This document shows, one piece after another, positions 46,944 to 59,200 of a stretch of DNA of 64,000 bases (its first letter is position 1; each line of letters starts with the position of its first letter). A model generated the notes under the pieces. The model saw only the letters and a list, made by a program, of their open reading frames with translations, did no database searches and was not told the origin of the DNA. The position numbers and the translations under genes were made by a program. The stretch spans positions 11,989,501 through 12,053,500 of the forward strand of contig JAILWY010000003.1 in NCBI GenBank assembly GCA_022113835.1, in the 5' to 3' direction. This stretch comes from Atopsyche davidsoni (Eukaryota; Arthropoda; Insecta; Trichoptera; Hydrobiosidae).

Positions 46944-49277
46944 CTATATGTATTTCATTCTTACAAAGTCTCTGATGATTCCAGTTATTCGCTTTTCATA
47001 GCGCTGTTTGGAGACTTCACTCCCAATCTTGAAATCATCTATTTCGAGGTTTTCCTTATTGAGAAGCCCTTCCATGTCCAAAGCGTCTTCCGCCTCATTG
47101 ACGACCACCGGGGTCATGATAAACGACATGATGAGTCCGAACGGCATGACGCTCTTCACCTGCTGGCGGAACACTTCCTCCGGGTACAGGTCCAGGTCCC
47201 CGATTCCCAGGTCTGCGAGCCTCCTGGCCAGGGTGGAGTGGTAGAAGGTGAGGATGTGCTCCCAGTGGTCTCGGCGGAAGTCTTCGTCGGTGCTGCTGAA
47301 GATGAGATGCGTGAAGTCCGTGATAGGGGAAGCCTCCTTAAGTATTTGCCAGTCCACCAGTCTCATATCCACAGGCTTGCCGTTCTAAAAAAAAACGACT
47401 TTTGTAGTGCTTTGATTATTATGTAAATCGCGTTTTATAGTAACCAATGTGAATCAATTCAATTTTTAGCACAGTTCCTCATTCTCATTGTTTTAACACT
47501 ACTGTTTTTTGTTCACAAGAGTTGCGAAAAATTGTTGAAAAATTGGAAAAAATGACAACTTTTCAGAACCAAAGGTTGGTAAAGATATATATTTTTTTAA
47601 TTTTTAAAATAATATATCGCACAGGGTATATATATATTCTTTAAATTCCAATTTAAAAAAAAGACTTTGAAATGTTTAGGCTTAGTACTTTTGTAAAAGG
47701 GACACGACGAATCTCCAAATTCCTACACTTCAATCGGAAAAACACATATTCATCATATTAATAGTAAATTTATAAGAAATAAAAAAATATTCTGTTCGGA
47801 AGAAGAGATGTATCAAACTTTGCATTTAAATTTTTTTGATTGGTGCAGTCAATTTTTCGCAAAACGGACTAGAAAATGATAAAAAAAAACTCGATTATGC
47901 GACCTAGACCCTTAAGGCCCTGGGCTCGAGCTCCACCTGTGCCCGAATAAAATTTACCGAGTCGACAGCGAACGACAAGGTTGAAAATGGCTGCATGTGT
48001 GCTCTTTTCCTGGAAATTCGGAGAATCAAACAATGTAGATTTATTATATTTGCTTTGTTGCCGAGGAGACATGATAGCCGACAGCGAGTTTACGACGTGA
48101 AATTCTGTTTCGAGTCTCGCAAGGCCGGGCACTTGGCCTGCCTCCTTTGATAGAAATTATACACGGTGTTTCGAAAGCCACGGTATCTCACGGAAGAAGA
48201 AGATTCAGATTGAATTATTTAAAAAAAATGTGATGTGTATATAGTAATACATATATATTTAAAAAAAACCTACTCTCTATTTAGCACTAACTATTAAAAG
48301 TAATAATCTAAGACAGACTCTATGTTTGAACAATAAATAGAATATAAATATATTAAAGTCTGGGATGTTGCAATTATTTTATTCTGTGAGAACTTTTGCC
48401 TCTGTTTGAAGAAGTCTTTCAAAGACGAAAGTGCTCCCAGATATATATAAATATTATAAAAAAGTGTGATTACCTTGTATTTGAATAGCATGTTGTTGTT
48501 CCAGCAGTCTCCGTGGCAGATCACGGTGTAAGGATGAAACGGCTCCGGCAGCATGAGCTCCAGCATCTTATCATATAGGCTGGACTCTGAGCCGAAGTTC
48601 TTCACCCTCTCGATCAAGTCAGGGTCGCGTAACGCCTCTAGAGCCCTGTCCCTGGCTATGTCTAAAAAGTAACCCTTATCTTTCGGAAAATCCGGCTGCG
48701 CTCCCAGGCCATCGACGAGCTCCCGATATCTCACAGGATTTTTAGATTTCATATAGAAAGACAAAGCATGAAAACGCGCCAAAGTCTGGATCACCAACTC
48801 TATGTGAGCCAGATCCAAAGGATTCCGACGGTTCGCCATCTCGAACCCGAGAGGCCCCAAGTGCTGCAGGATGATGTGCTCGTCCGGGGCTTCGGAGGCA
48901 GTATCATAACACTTGGCATAATGAAACTGTTCACAGTCCGGTATTCCGTTCTCGTCTTGGGCACGACACAGTTCTGGAAGTAGCTGCGTGTAGCCTAAGA
49001 TCTCGCGGGCGTAAATAATTCCCACGGGAAACTTTTCTCTCATGGATGCTGACGCCGGCGGCACCTTCAGCAGGAGCTGCAGGCTGGTCGGGGCCCCATC
49101 AGGGGTGTGGCCGTCTGCGTCGATGCGGTAAAGGACTCCGAGATAGTTGTCGCCCTTCCCCGAAGCACTCGTGACGGTCAGCTCGCAGTCGAGGATGTTC
49201 TCATTTTCAAGGACGCGTTCAACAGCAGCTCTCGATTTCCCCTCTGGCAAGAAAGCGACTTCTCCACGTAAGCTCAT
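46944..49277 (-). CDS. CHK/ecdysteroid-kinase-like protein A
   Basis: Two exons, 49277-48474 and 47384-46944, give 414 residues. The intron (1.09 kb) is phase 0. Members of this EcKinase (DUF1679-type) family have an aminoglycoside-phosphotransferase fold. N-lobe features are GKGDNYLGVLYRI (about 40-52) and Lys71 in LLLKVPP. The Brenner-type catalytic loop is CHGDCWNNNMLFKY with Asp257, and the metal-binding Asp279 is in LVDWQ. All are intact, so an active kinase is likely. Family members phosphorylate ecdysteroids at C-22 in some insects and are also linked to detoxification; the substrate here is unknown. It starts MSLRGEV, while B and C start MCTRGEV. It is the most downstream of three tandem copies on this strand. 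Confidence 0.9.
47385..48473 (-). other. Intron of CHK-kinase gene A
   Basis: Mostly AT-rich. The block at 47890-48150 is much richer in G and C and includes CCCTGGGCTCGAGCTCCACC, which resembles a tRNA/SINE box B. An open frame on the minus strand here (47869-48132) has no recognisable family. Confidence 0.4.
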
Positions 49278-49558
49278 TATAATACAGGTTAACGTCCGAT
49301 ATGTGAATTGTTACGATTGCATTCATAAACACATAGATTGACCTCTTCAATCAACCGCCAACTCTCTCCGTAACTCAATGTAACTATCTCCGCTCCGGTA
49401 GTCGGTGTTTATCTTGACACTGGATGCTGTGCGGAAGTGCTCGCTGCTTCGTTGGGCCTCTCTGACTGAGCACTTGATCTTCTTTTTTGACAGTCAATCA
49501 GTCGGCAGGCCCGCCAGCTCCACGAAACCAGACCCAATGAAACCCGGCGCTCTTATCT
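49278..49558 (-). promoter_or_regulatory. Promoter region of CHK-kinase gene A
   Basis: It shares blocks with the regions upstream of B and C: GACCTCTTC-type and CGCCAACTCTC near 49340-49370, CAGTCGGCAGG near 49500, and CAATGAAACCCGG just before the GATA block. The GATA-type site, GGCGCTCTTATCT on the plus strand (AGATAAGAGCGCC on the sense strand), is at 49546-49558, about 270 bp before the start codon. Confidence 0.7.
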
Positions 49559-50769
49559 CAGGAGATCTGCTCTCGCAGAGCAATGCTCCATAACGAATAC
49601 TTAAAATACAATTATTTTTTTAAAAACCGTTTACTGTCAAATCTGCACTGTAAGAACCCGGGATCGTAAGCAACTGTGCTAATCAATAAACCACAATGAG
49701 GTTTTGTATGAAGAGGTGTTTTTTTTTTATTCAATGGCAATAAATAGTAATTTGATGTTCACAAGGTATAAAGGGATGACAGGTATTTTTTTTTGTTTAA
49801 AACAATTTACAGCATCATTTCTTTTAATCCATTTAAGTCAAAATACTATTTGAAATGTAGTACAGGATAGTCTGGTTTAATTTGTAATACTCAAATAAAA
49901 ATATCTAAGTGGGCAGGATATCCTGATCCTGATCCCGCCAGATATTTGGCTATGAGCACATAAATAAAGTTGTAACATAATAACTACTATAGAAAGCTAC
50001 ATAAACATACTATGTAACTTAAGAAAAATGTCAACTTATTATTTGCATTCATTAAATAGACAATTTGTCATGACACATCATTTAGTTTATCGGAAATCGC
50101 AATAATGTACAAGGTCTGGTCTGGTCAAATTATTGGTAATATAATCAAATGGCGACAAGGTTTTTGATGGTGAAAATGTCAGCCTGTATATATTAAATTC
50201 CTAAAACTACGCGACAACAGTTTTTACGAGCAAAGCATGAATTGGCATATTTTTAACATAATCCTCATTAAACATTTTAATCATTCCAACAAGGCCTTAT
50301 CATGTTTACAATAATTATCAAGCAATTTGAGGTGGAATTATTCTGCCAAACAGTGAGTTGACCAAATCTAAAACGATAAAAATATAGGCGAGTTAACAAA
50401 AGCCATCTTAATATGATTAGGGGCATTTTTTCACACATTGAAAATGATTTAAAGAAACTCTCAGAAAATCATTTAAATCATTTTCATCATATAAATATAT
50501 ATAAACCTGTATAAGTAATTAAAACACACTTGATTGACGTTCAATACACAAAATAGACCTACATAAAAAGCATTTTATTAAACTTTAGTGATAATTTCTT
50601 ATCTAGGTCACTTTTTAAAGTATTTTAAAATTGTGTTTTTTAACCCAAAATTATTTGTAAGTTTATTTATAACTAAATGGATTTCCCTCAGACTTTTTCG
50701 TTTTTGTTGTTTAAAAAATATAAAATAGATTTTTTTAAGTAAAAAAAAATACAATTGTATAAAATATTT
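49559..50769. other. Spacer between kinase genes A and B
   Basis: AT-rich and gene free. The part at about 50105-50300 resembles the 3' flank of gene C at about 55670-55830 and so belongs to the duplicated unit of gene B. Confidence 0.6.
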
Positions 50770-53602
50770 CTATATATATTCCATCCTTGCAAAGTCTTTG
50801 ATGACTCCAGTGATTCGCTTTTCATAGCGTTTTGTGGCTATTTCATTTCCGAACTTAAAATCGTCTGGATCGAGCTTTTCCTTCTTGATAAGCTCTTCCG
50901 CGTCCATAGCGTCATCAGCGTCCCCCAGAACCACTGGAGTCAGGATAAACGCTATGATGAGTCCGAACGGCATGACGCTCTTCACCTGCTGGCGGAACAC
51001 CTCCTCCGGGTACAGGCCCTGGTCCCCGACGCCAAGGTCTGCGAGTCTCCGGGCCAAGGTCGAGTGGTAGAAGGTGAGGATGTGCTCCCAGTGGTCTCGG
51101 CGGAAGTCTTCGTCGGTGCTGCTGAAGATGAGATAGCTGAGGTCCGTGATCGGGGAAGACTCCCTGAGCATTTGCCAATCCACCAGCCTCATGTCCACAG
51201 GCTTGCCGTCCTGAAAAGAGCAAGGAGCACAGTGATTTTGTGTGTTGAAGAAAAGAAAATAGTCAAGCGTTAAATTTGTTAATGCAAAATGTTTTTCCTC
51301 AATTTTAATTTTGGGTCGGGAGTACAGCCGGACTTATAACACTGAGCCATGATACAGATATGTTCTATGAGATGGCCACTAACTTCTTCTGAGGAGAGGT
51401 ACCTGGAGAAGAAGAGTGTATCTAAATATCACAGAGAACCGCAGAGGTGACAGCAGCAACTTCTCTGACCAAGTGCTTTCAATCTGCTCTAAACCATCCA
51501 TCACTATTTGGAATTTTATACATAGTATCAGACGGCGAGCCGACGCATCCCTAATTGTAGTATTATTTTCTATGCTATAACTTGTAAAATATTTACAATT
51601 AAAATAATGTTTAGTCTAGTCGCCAGTCGGCGATGGAGAGACAGCATGGAACATGTATTTTGAGTTATTTATCCGAGCTTTCTTTCCTGGAAGTTTCCTT
51701 TGTATTGACTTGTTGGCAGTTATATAAACAGAGTATTCGAGTTAAATAAAACACTTCAAATTATGAGTAAGCTGAAGAGCAAAATAAACATATAATTACG
51801 TATTAAGTCTTAACGTCATAGCAATTTGCGATTATAATAATAAGTGAGCTTAACATCTTGATTATTGTTTATATCTGTAACTTGTGGAAATTTATTTGAA
51901 TTTATCTTATCTTTTTATAGCATAAATCATAAGTGGACTTATCTAAACAATCAATATCTTTGGAGAAATTAAACATATTTTTGAACTCATAAATCAATAT
52001 TAAAATAAAGCTACTTAGATTTACTTAATCTAAAAAATATTATATCTAATAATACGGTACGGGTCTTCTTGATAACTCAAGTTATAAAAAGCTTTAAAAA
52101 CGTTTTATAACGTTACAGCGTTTTAGCAGAAGAGTAATGCAATATCTTAATAATTAAATCAAATAAAATTTTCTTAAAAAAAGTATTTTTCTTATTATCA
52201 ATTTTTAGCTTCAAGTAAAAGTTTTGTCTTGTAATAAAAAACACATAAAAGCGCAGATGAGATTTCGTTTGTCGTTATGAAATAGAAGAAAACCTTTTGG
52301 TTATCTTTATAACTAAGTTATGCAAATTAATATGCCCTCCACATTTTGTTGAACACAATATGTTTTCTGTTATCTAATAAATAAATCAAAAATATTTCGC
52401 GACGTTGATCGATGGACTGACGTACGAGATATCTGAAGAAGTAAACACTTTTCCAGTTTTCTTTGCCTACTGCGCATAATTAGTTAAAGTAAACTTTAAA
52501 TTTTTATTTAGAATAATTAAATATAGTAACATTTTCTATAACGGTTCGATAATAAATGTATCACACTTTTCATCAAGCAGTTTTCATCAAGTCCCAAGAC
52601 ATATTACATTTTCAAAGTTAAAACGGTAACCTGGTATTATTTTTGCGGTCATAATTGTTCGGGAATGCAATGAAAAGCAATGCTTCATTGTGTGTTAGAC
52701 TGGTATCATAAATCAACTATCAGTATTTGCAAATCACGTGCATTACATGTGCGGGTAAGATTTTATGTCAACTTTCACTATTTACTAAGTGTGACTACCT
52801 TGTATTTGAAGAGCATGTTGTTGTTCCAGCAGTCTCCATGGCATATCACGGTGTAGGGATCGAACTGGTCAGGCAGCATGAGCTCCAGCATCATGTCATA
52901 AAGGCTGGACTTTGAGCTGAAGTTCTTCACCCTCTCGATCAAGTCAGGGTCGCTCAACACCTCAACAGCCCTATCCCTGGCCATGTCCATCATGTATCCC
53001 ATTTCCTCTGGAAAGTCATTCTTCTTTCCGAAGGTTCCGGTTAACTTCCGATACCTCTCAGGATCTTTTGATTTCATATAGAAAGACAAAGCATGATAAC
53101 GCGCCAATGACTGCATCGCCAACTCCATGTGAGCCAGGTCCAAGGAGTGTTTCCGGTTCGCCATCTCGAACCCGAGAGGTCCCAAGTGCTGCAGGATGAT
53201 GTGCTCGTACGGGACCTCGGTGGAGGTATCATAGCACTTGACATAGTGGAACTGTTCACACTCTGGTATTCCGTTTTCTTCTTGGGCACGACACAGATCT
53301 GGAAGTATCTTCGTGTAGCCTAAGATCTCGCGGGCGTAGATATTTCCCACGGGAAATTTCTCTCTGAGGATTTCTAAAGCTGGTGGAACCTTCAGCAGGA
53401 GGTGCAGAGTGGTCGGGGCCCCATCAGGGGTGTGACCGTCTGCGTCGATACGGTAGAGGACTCCGAGGTAGTTGTCGCCCTTCCCCGAAGCACTCGTGAC
53501 GGTCAGCTCGTAGTCGAGGATGTTTTCTTTTTCAAGGACGCGTTCAACAGCAGCTGGTAATTTCCCCTCTGGCAACACGACGACTTCTCCACGGGTACAC
53601 AT
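50770..53602 (-). CDS. CHK/ecdysteroid-kinase-like protein B
   Basis: Two exons, 53602-52799 and 51210-50770, give 414 residues with the same exon lengths (804 and 441 bp) and phase-0 intron as A and C. GKGDNYLGVLYRI, LLLKVPP, CHGDCWNNNMLFKY and LVDWQ are all intact. Differences from A and C concentrate in the 185-215 region (TGFGKKNDFPEEMGYMMD-like, where A and C have DGLGAQPDFP or DGLGVQPDFP). That region lies before the catalytic loop and may affect the acceptor pocket. Exon 1 begins MCTRGEVVVLPEGKLPAAVE. The intron is 1.6 kb. Confidence 0.9.
51335..51415. repeat. Dispersed repeat family A, copy 4
   Basis: Contains ATATGTTCTATGAGATGGCC, then ACTAACTTCTTCTGAGGAGA and GGTACCTGGAGAAGAAG; it lies in the intron of kinase gene B. 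Confidence 0.6.
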
Positions 53603-53831
53603 CTTAGTTTATTTGAATAAACGCGTATTGGTATTATACGCACGCCGGATTACTCCGACTGACCTCTCCGCTCAGCTGCCAACTTTCGACTGAAGATTTC
53701 TCCACGTGAGCACCTTGTAGGTTGATTTAATTATAGATGTTGTTGTTATTAAACAACATGTGTGTTTATCTCAACACTCAGCACGGGAGTGTTTGGTTTA
53801 TCTTTTGACAATATATTTGGCGCTCTTATCT
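53603..53831 (-). promoter_or_regulatory. Promoter region of CHK-kinase gene B
   Basis: CACGCCGGATTACTCCGACT and GACCTCTCCGCTCAGCTGCC (53641-53680) are nearly identical to the region upstream of gene C. A TATA-like TATAAT lies at about 53632-53638 on the minus strand. The GATA-type block GGCGCTCTTATCT is at 53819-53831, about 220 bp before the start codon. Confidence 0.7.
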
Positions 53832-56236
53832 ACGATATGACTTTTATCGTACTATTTGCTGCTGTAGAGTACAGTTTTACGTCGGTAAATTTACCAACCA
53901 ATTAAACAATGTCACGTACTGACTATCGAAAGAAGTTGTTGAAATGCAGTTCAATATTGCTAAGCTATCTGTTTTTTAAGAACCTTTAAATAATCTCGTG
54001 GCTCTCGAGTAACCGTACTTACCGATGGACCATGAGATATTTTTTATATAAACTCATTCGCCTTCGTAAATTCTTATAATATATATTTCCACTTGTGAGT
54101 CTTACTTATATTTTCAAAATCAATTTCAAGCCATTGTTAATGATTACGATTTCAGACTCAATATGGAAATCTTTTGCATTGAACTATGTATTGTATTTTT
54201 TTAAAATATTAGTTAAGTATTATAGGTATTAATTGACTTGTTTGGAGAGATAGGTATATGGGAGAGTTTTATGAGATAAATCTGAAATAAAACTAAGAGA
54301 GTTATAATAACTTGTAAACAAATATATATTTCAATTATAAAATAAACATTTGCTTAGTATTTAAATTATCACAAATTTTATACGTCTATGTAACAAAACG
54401 GTTATTATATTGAACAGAGATTACGAAACTGATAAATACGTAACATGCGTGGCAATAAGCGTTGCTTCGCTATAAAATCAAATTTTAATTTAATTTAATA
54501 TGTTTTTAGCATAATCAACACCGAAATTTTAAGTAGATTTTTTTTTTTTTAATATAAAAATCAATAAAATATTTTGAATACAAGCCTATATGAAAAATAA
54601 TTGTGGATAAATAATCATTCCCCAACTATCGTGAATTCGGTTTAATTAATTATTTATAAAAATGTCATGTTGATTAAAACAATATATAAGTTTTTTTCTT
54701 CATAATCACTGTTCAGCTTAATCACACATTCATAACATACAAATATAATATCTTCATTATCCACATATAGAAATACCATATTTGTATTTGATATCTGTAA
54801 TTATCTTTATTTTTACAATTAATAACAAAACACATCTTATCACGTAAATAAAAAAGTATTTAAAATATCTTCCGTATTTTTATCATTAACACATGTTTAA
54901 TCACGCTCAATGTTATTTGGCATTTTTAATAATTAAATTTAAAAATATCATTCACGGATTTCTGAAGTCGCTTTAAAAGTATTTTTTTAATGTTAAAACA
55001 TAAAAAAAGAGTAAACTGAACATATAAACATAAAGAGTAGACTGGAAAAACTGTTTTTAGTATTAGTCAGTGTAAAAAATTTATAAAATAAAACATGTGG
55101 AAAAATTACAAAAGTATTTTAATTAAAATATTATTTTTAATTTAAATATATCCGTAAGGCTTTTTTTGTAATTAAATTATTATATATTAAATTACCAGAG
55201 CGGGTTTTGAAACTCACCGCCTGATTTATGGAATGTAACATATTTGTTTTAAGAAATGTTGTATAAATTATGTAAATTTTAAAAAAGCCTTTTTAGGTAC
55301 ATTTTGAGGAAAATTATTGTCCAATAGAAATTCTTAAAAAACCTAACCCAATTAATTAATTAGTATACAAAACATACGTAAAACGAGAAAATATTAAACT
55401 CAAATTCATACATATAAAAATATTTACATATTAATGAAAAGCAGTATTAATTTTTGCTTTGCACTCTCAATATATATATAATGGGACTAACAACCTTTTG
55501 ATAATATTGGTATAGTTAAACGGCAAATAATCGTAGATAGACATACACACATTTTCTAACATAAATAAAATTTATACAATTATTTACATACATTAAAAAA
55601 ATAATTCATTATATCACATGAAAAACACATAATTAGGCTATTGGAAAAAAAACCACCATAATGTGAAAGACTTGGGGCCGAGCTGGTCTGGAAGAACAAC
55701 GATCAAATTATTAGTTATATTATTAAATATCAAGACGGTTTTGGATCGGGAAAATGTCACAACCTGCAATTTACATTTTTTTATATAACCCTCATTAAAC
55801 AAGCTTTCAATTTCCTACGAGGTTGCCTTAAACATATAACATTCAATAAATATATATTGCCTAGAAGTTGAAGTCCAAGGACTTCTTCACGGAAGTCAAT
55901 ATTTTTATATGATCGAAGCATTGTAGCACATGATCATTTTTTTTCTATTCGTTCAAGATAAAACAGATCAGACATTTGTTAAGTGTACAGATAAAGTTAT
56001 CAATCAGTGAATATACCGAGAGATTATTTATAAGTCGAGGGTCATTTATATTTAATTATCTTTGATTTGAAGCTCTTGTAGTCGCGACGTATTTGTAAAG
56101 ATCGCTACGTTATAAATATTTAATTTAATATTTTAATACTGCTAAATAGGCTGTAGAGCTTCCTTCCAGCCTTACGCATATTAATACGCACCCGTCATTT
56201 TTTTTATATTTAAAATTACCGTGCTAACTGATAATT
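53832..56236. other. Long AT-rich spacer between kinase genes B and C
   Basis: About 2.4 kb without a convincing gene. The part near 55670-55830 matches the 3' flank of gene B. No transposon ends were recognised. Confidence 0.55.
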
Positions 56237-59200
56237 CTATATATACTCCATTCTTACAAAGTCTTTGATGATTCCAGTAATTCGCTTTTCATACCGCTGG
56301 GTGGAAACTTCATTCCCTAGCTTGAAATCATCTGCCTCGAGCTTTTCCTTCTTGAGAAGCTCTTCCATGTCCATAGCGTCTTCCGCCTCACTGAGGACCA
56401 CCGGAGTCAGGACAAACGCCATGATGAGTCCAAATGGCATGACGCTCTTCACCTGCTGGCGGAATACCTCCTCTGGGTACAGTCCTTGGTCCCCGATGCC
56501 CAAGTCTGTGAGTCTCCGGGCCAGGGTCGAGTGGTAGAAGGTGAGGATGTACTCCCAGTGGTCTCGGCGGAAGTCTTCGTCGGTGCTGCTGAAGATGAGG
56601 TAGCTGAGGTCTGTGACCGGGGAAGACTCCCTGAGCATTTGCCAGTCCACCAGCCTCATGTCCACAGGCTTGCCTTCCTGAAACAAGCGTAGAGCACATT
56701 TGACAATGAGTGTTTCCGAGTTTTCAATGCCGCGAGTTTTTTATGTTTACAAAGAAAAAAATAAAGAATCTACATATAAATGCGTTTTCCTGATACTGAA
56801 CAAAGATTATGTAAAACAGGAAGCACTGTTCTTGGAAGTCTTTTATAACTCGTGAATTTATCTGTTCCTCGCAGAGCAATACAGAGAGGACACCTGTGAT
56901 ATCCGCATTTTTACTGTGTAAGCAATATTTTTCAGGTAATTGACTCGCAAATAAAATGCCAATTGAGTTGCAGTACTATTTTTCTTAAAAAAAATATTTT
57001 TAAAAACCCCATTTTATTATTTTGAATATAAATAATATAACTTATGAAACGCTATGCTAATTTCATTTGAAAATATTTAGTTCCTGGTCAGCCTTTTTTG
57101 TGTGCCATGAATATTTAAATTCGCAAGTCACATTTTATAATCCTCACCATAAAAACAGCATTTTGATGTTTATTATATTTTCGACTAAGAATAATAGCAA
57201 AACTGGATTTGGTTCTGCGAAAACTTTATTATGTATTTCGCATTATGAGATTGGCGAAATATTTTTATTGCGAAAAATAAAAAAAAAACCAGTCACAACT
57301 AACCCTAATTTACAAATTACCGGTTTTTTTACGTATTAGTTTAGTATGATGGTAATTAGGGGATATTTCTCCAAATTTATTTCACCCAAATCGCTACGAT
57401 TTTGGTACTGTTCTGTTCAAAATCTTTTGAAGGGGTACTTGGAAAACCTATTTTAAAGCAAAGGATAAAAACCAATATTTGAAGCCGAGTGAGTTTAAAA
57501 TTCAAAATAAATGTAATAGGTCTATAAGCTGCTAATTAAAAGAGCTGAAAATAACGCAGCAGGTTTTATTTTTTTAAAATATGGGTATAGATAGAAATCA
57601 TTTGCATTTATTGAAACCGGTCGACCGAGCAATCTATGTAGGGAAAAAACCTTGAATAGAAGTTTAATCACGTTTACGTGTAACTATTATGAATTCCACC
57701 TACCAGCTTGATGACTCTGTTTATGTAACAACAACAAAACATTACGAAACGCTGGACCCATAGAGCAAGTGTTTTTCAACCTGTGGGTCGCGACCTTCGG
57801 GGGGGTCGCGGGTAATAAAAAAAAAACAATTTTTTGTAGGTCCTACACAACAATAAATAAATAGTTTTAGGGGGTTGCCAGAATTTTTAACTTACAAAGG
57901 GGTCGCGTATTCAAAAAGGTTGAAAAACACTGGCGTAGAGCATAGTAATAACGGTGTATATAAAATGGCTCAGAGTTTTTTTAGTTCCGCCAAATGTTTT
58001 TCGTAATCATACGTGACTCACTTAACAGCTGGAAACTATTCAGTGCCTCTAACAAAGCATTGGCAATTTTAAATAGCTTTGTTCAAGTAGTTAAAACTAC
58101 ATTTAGATTTTTTAATAAGTTTATTTGATATGACATACCAAAAACTTTTAATGTTTCACAAGTATACATATAGTATATTAATGATTCAGGGGTTTTACCT
58201 CATTTTGCATAACTAAATTTAAAAAAATACCCAAATATAGGGATTCTAGTTGGGAATTGCTAATCGATTGTAAGTTGTGTCGCTGCGTGTGTAGCTGGCT
58301 TAAATAAATATAATGAGGCTCCGGCTTGTTTGAGTGTGGCCGGAGACGATTTGTATTGACTTTTCGCATGCATGTTTAACTAACAATATAAGTAAACTCT
58401 ACAAGAGTTTTATTTTTAAATAACTAGGTATGATAGTCCAACTATCATCATCGTAGGAAATTTAAGAATTTTTGGTCAAATCACGTGCAAAAAGCTGTCA
58501 ATAAGCGTATGAGAGATGAACAGTGTAATAGGCGCTTTAGCCTTTCGAGGAGAAGATTTTAACTGCTTTTGTTTAAATAATACGAATACTCGTAATTCTA
58601 AGTATTGGGTATTAAAAATTACTTGTCTTTTGGAGTCATGAAGATTTTTATATTAAAAGCATGAGTTAATAATATGAATATTGAAAAAAACAAAAAAATT
58701 TGAATAGTTAATGATAATTAAAAACAATCTCATTTTTATTCGTAATAATGAATATATATATTCAGTATTACAAATAAAACTAGTCGTGGATAATTTGTTT
58801 ACAATTATTGTTAATAAAATGTGTAGAATTTGAAATATGCACGCCCAAATTTATCGTCAATCGTTCGCTGCTGTTACTCAAGCCAACAAAAGCTAAATAC
58901 CACACCGCCTGTCAGGGATGGCGAACCTTTTGAGGTCGTCCTTTCAACGAAAATGCCAAAATCGCGCGAGCCTTGCCTCATCAAGAAATATCCATAACTT
59001 CGGAAGAACGGAATTTAGAACTTAGAATTTCGTAGCATACTCGATAAGTATACTATTTTTATAGTAGAAGTGTCTTGGCGTGTTATTTGTGGCACGCGTG
59101 TCGCGGGTTCGCCGCCACTGTGCACGTGGCCGAGGCGGAGTTGGCAGCTGACGCCTTGACCTGGCGCCAGCTCCTCGAGACCTGCTCCTCAAGGCTCTCT

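Noticed and set aside
47869..48132. Separate gene in the kinase A intron
   Set aside because: 87-residue frame without known features; more likely a repeat fragment.
50755..51273. 172-residue plus-strand frame over kinase B exon 2
   Set aside because: Antisense shadow of the real minus-strand exon; equivalent shadows lie over exons of A and C.
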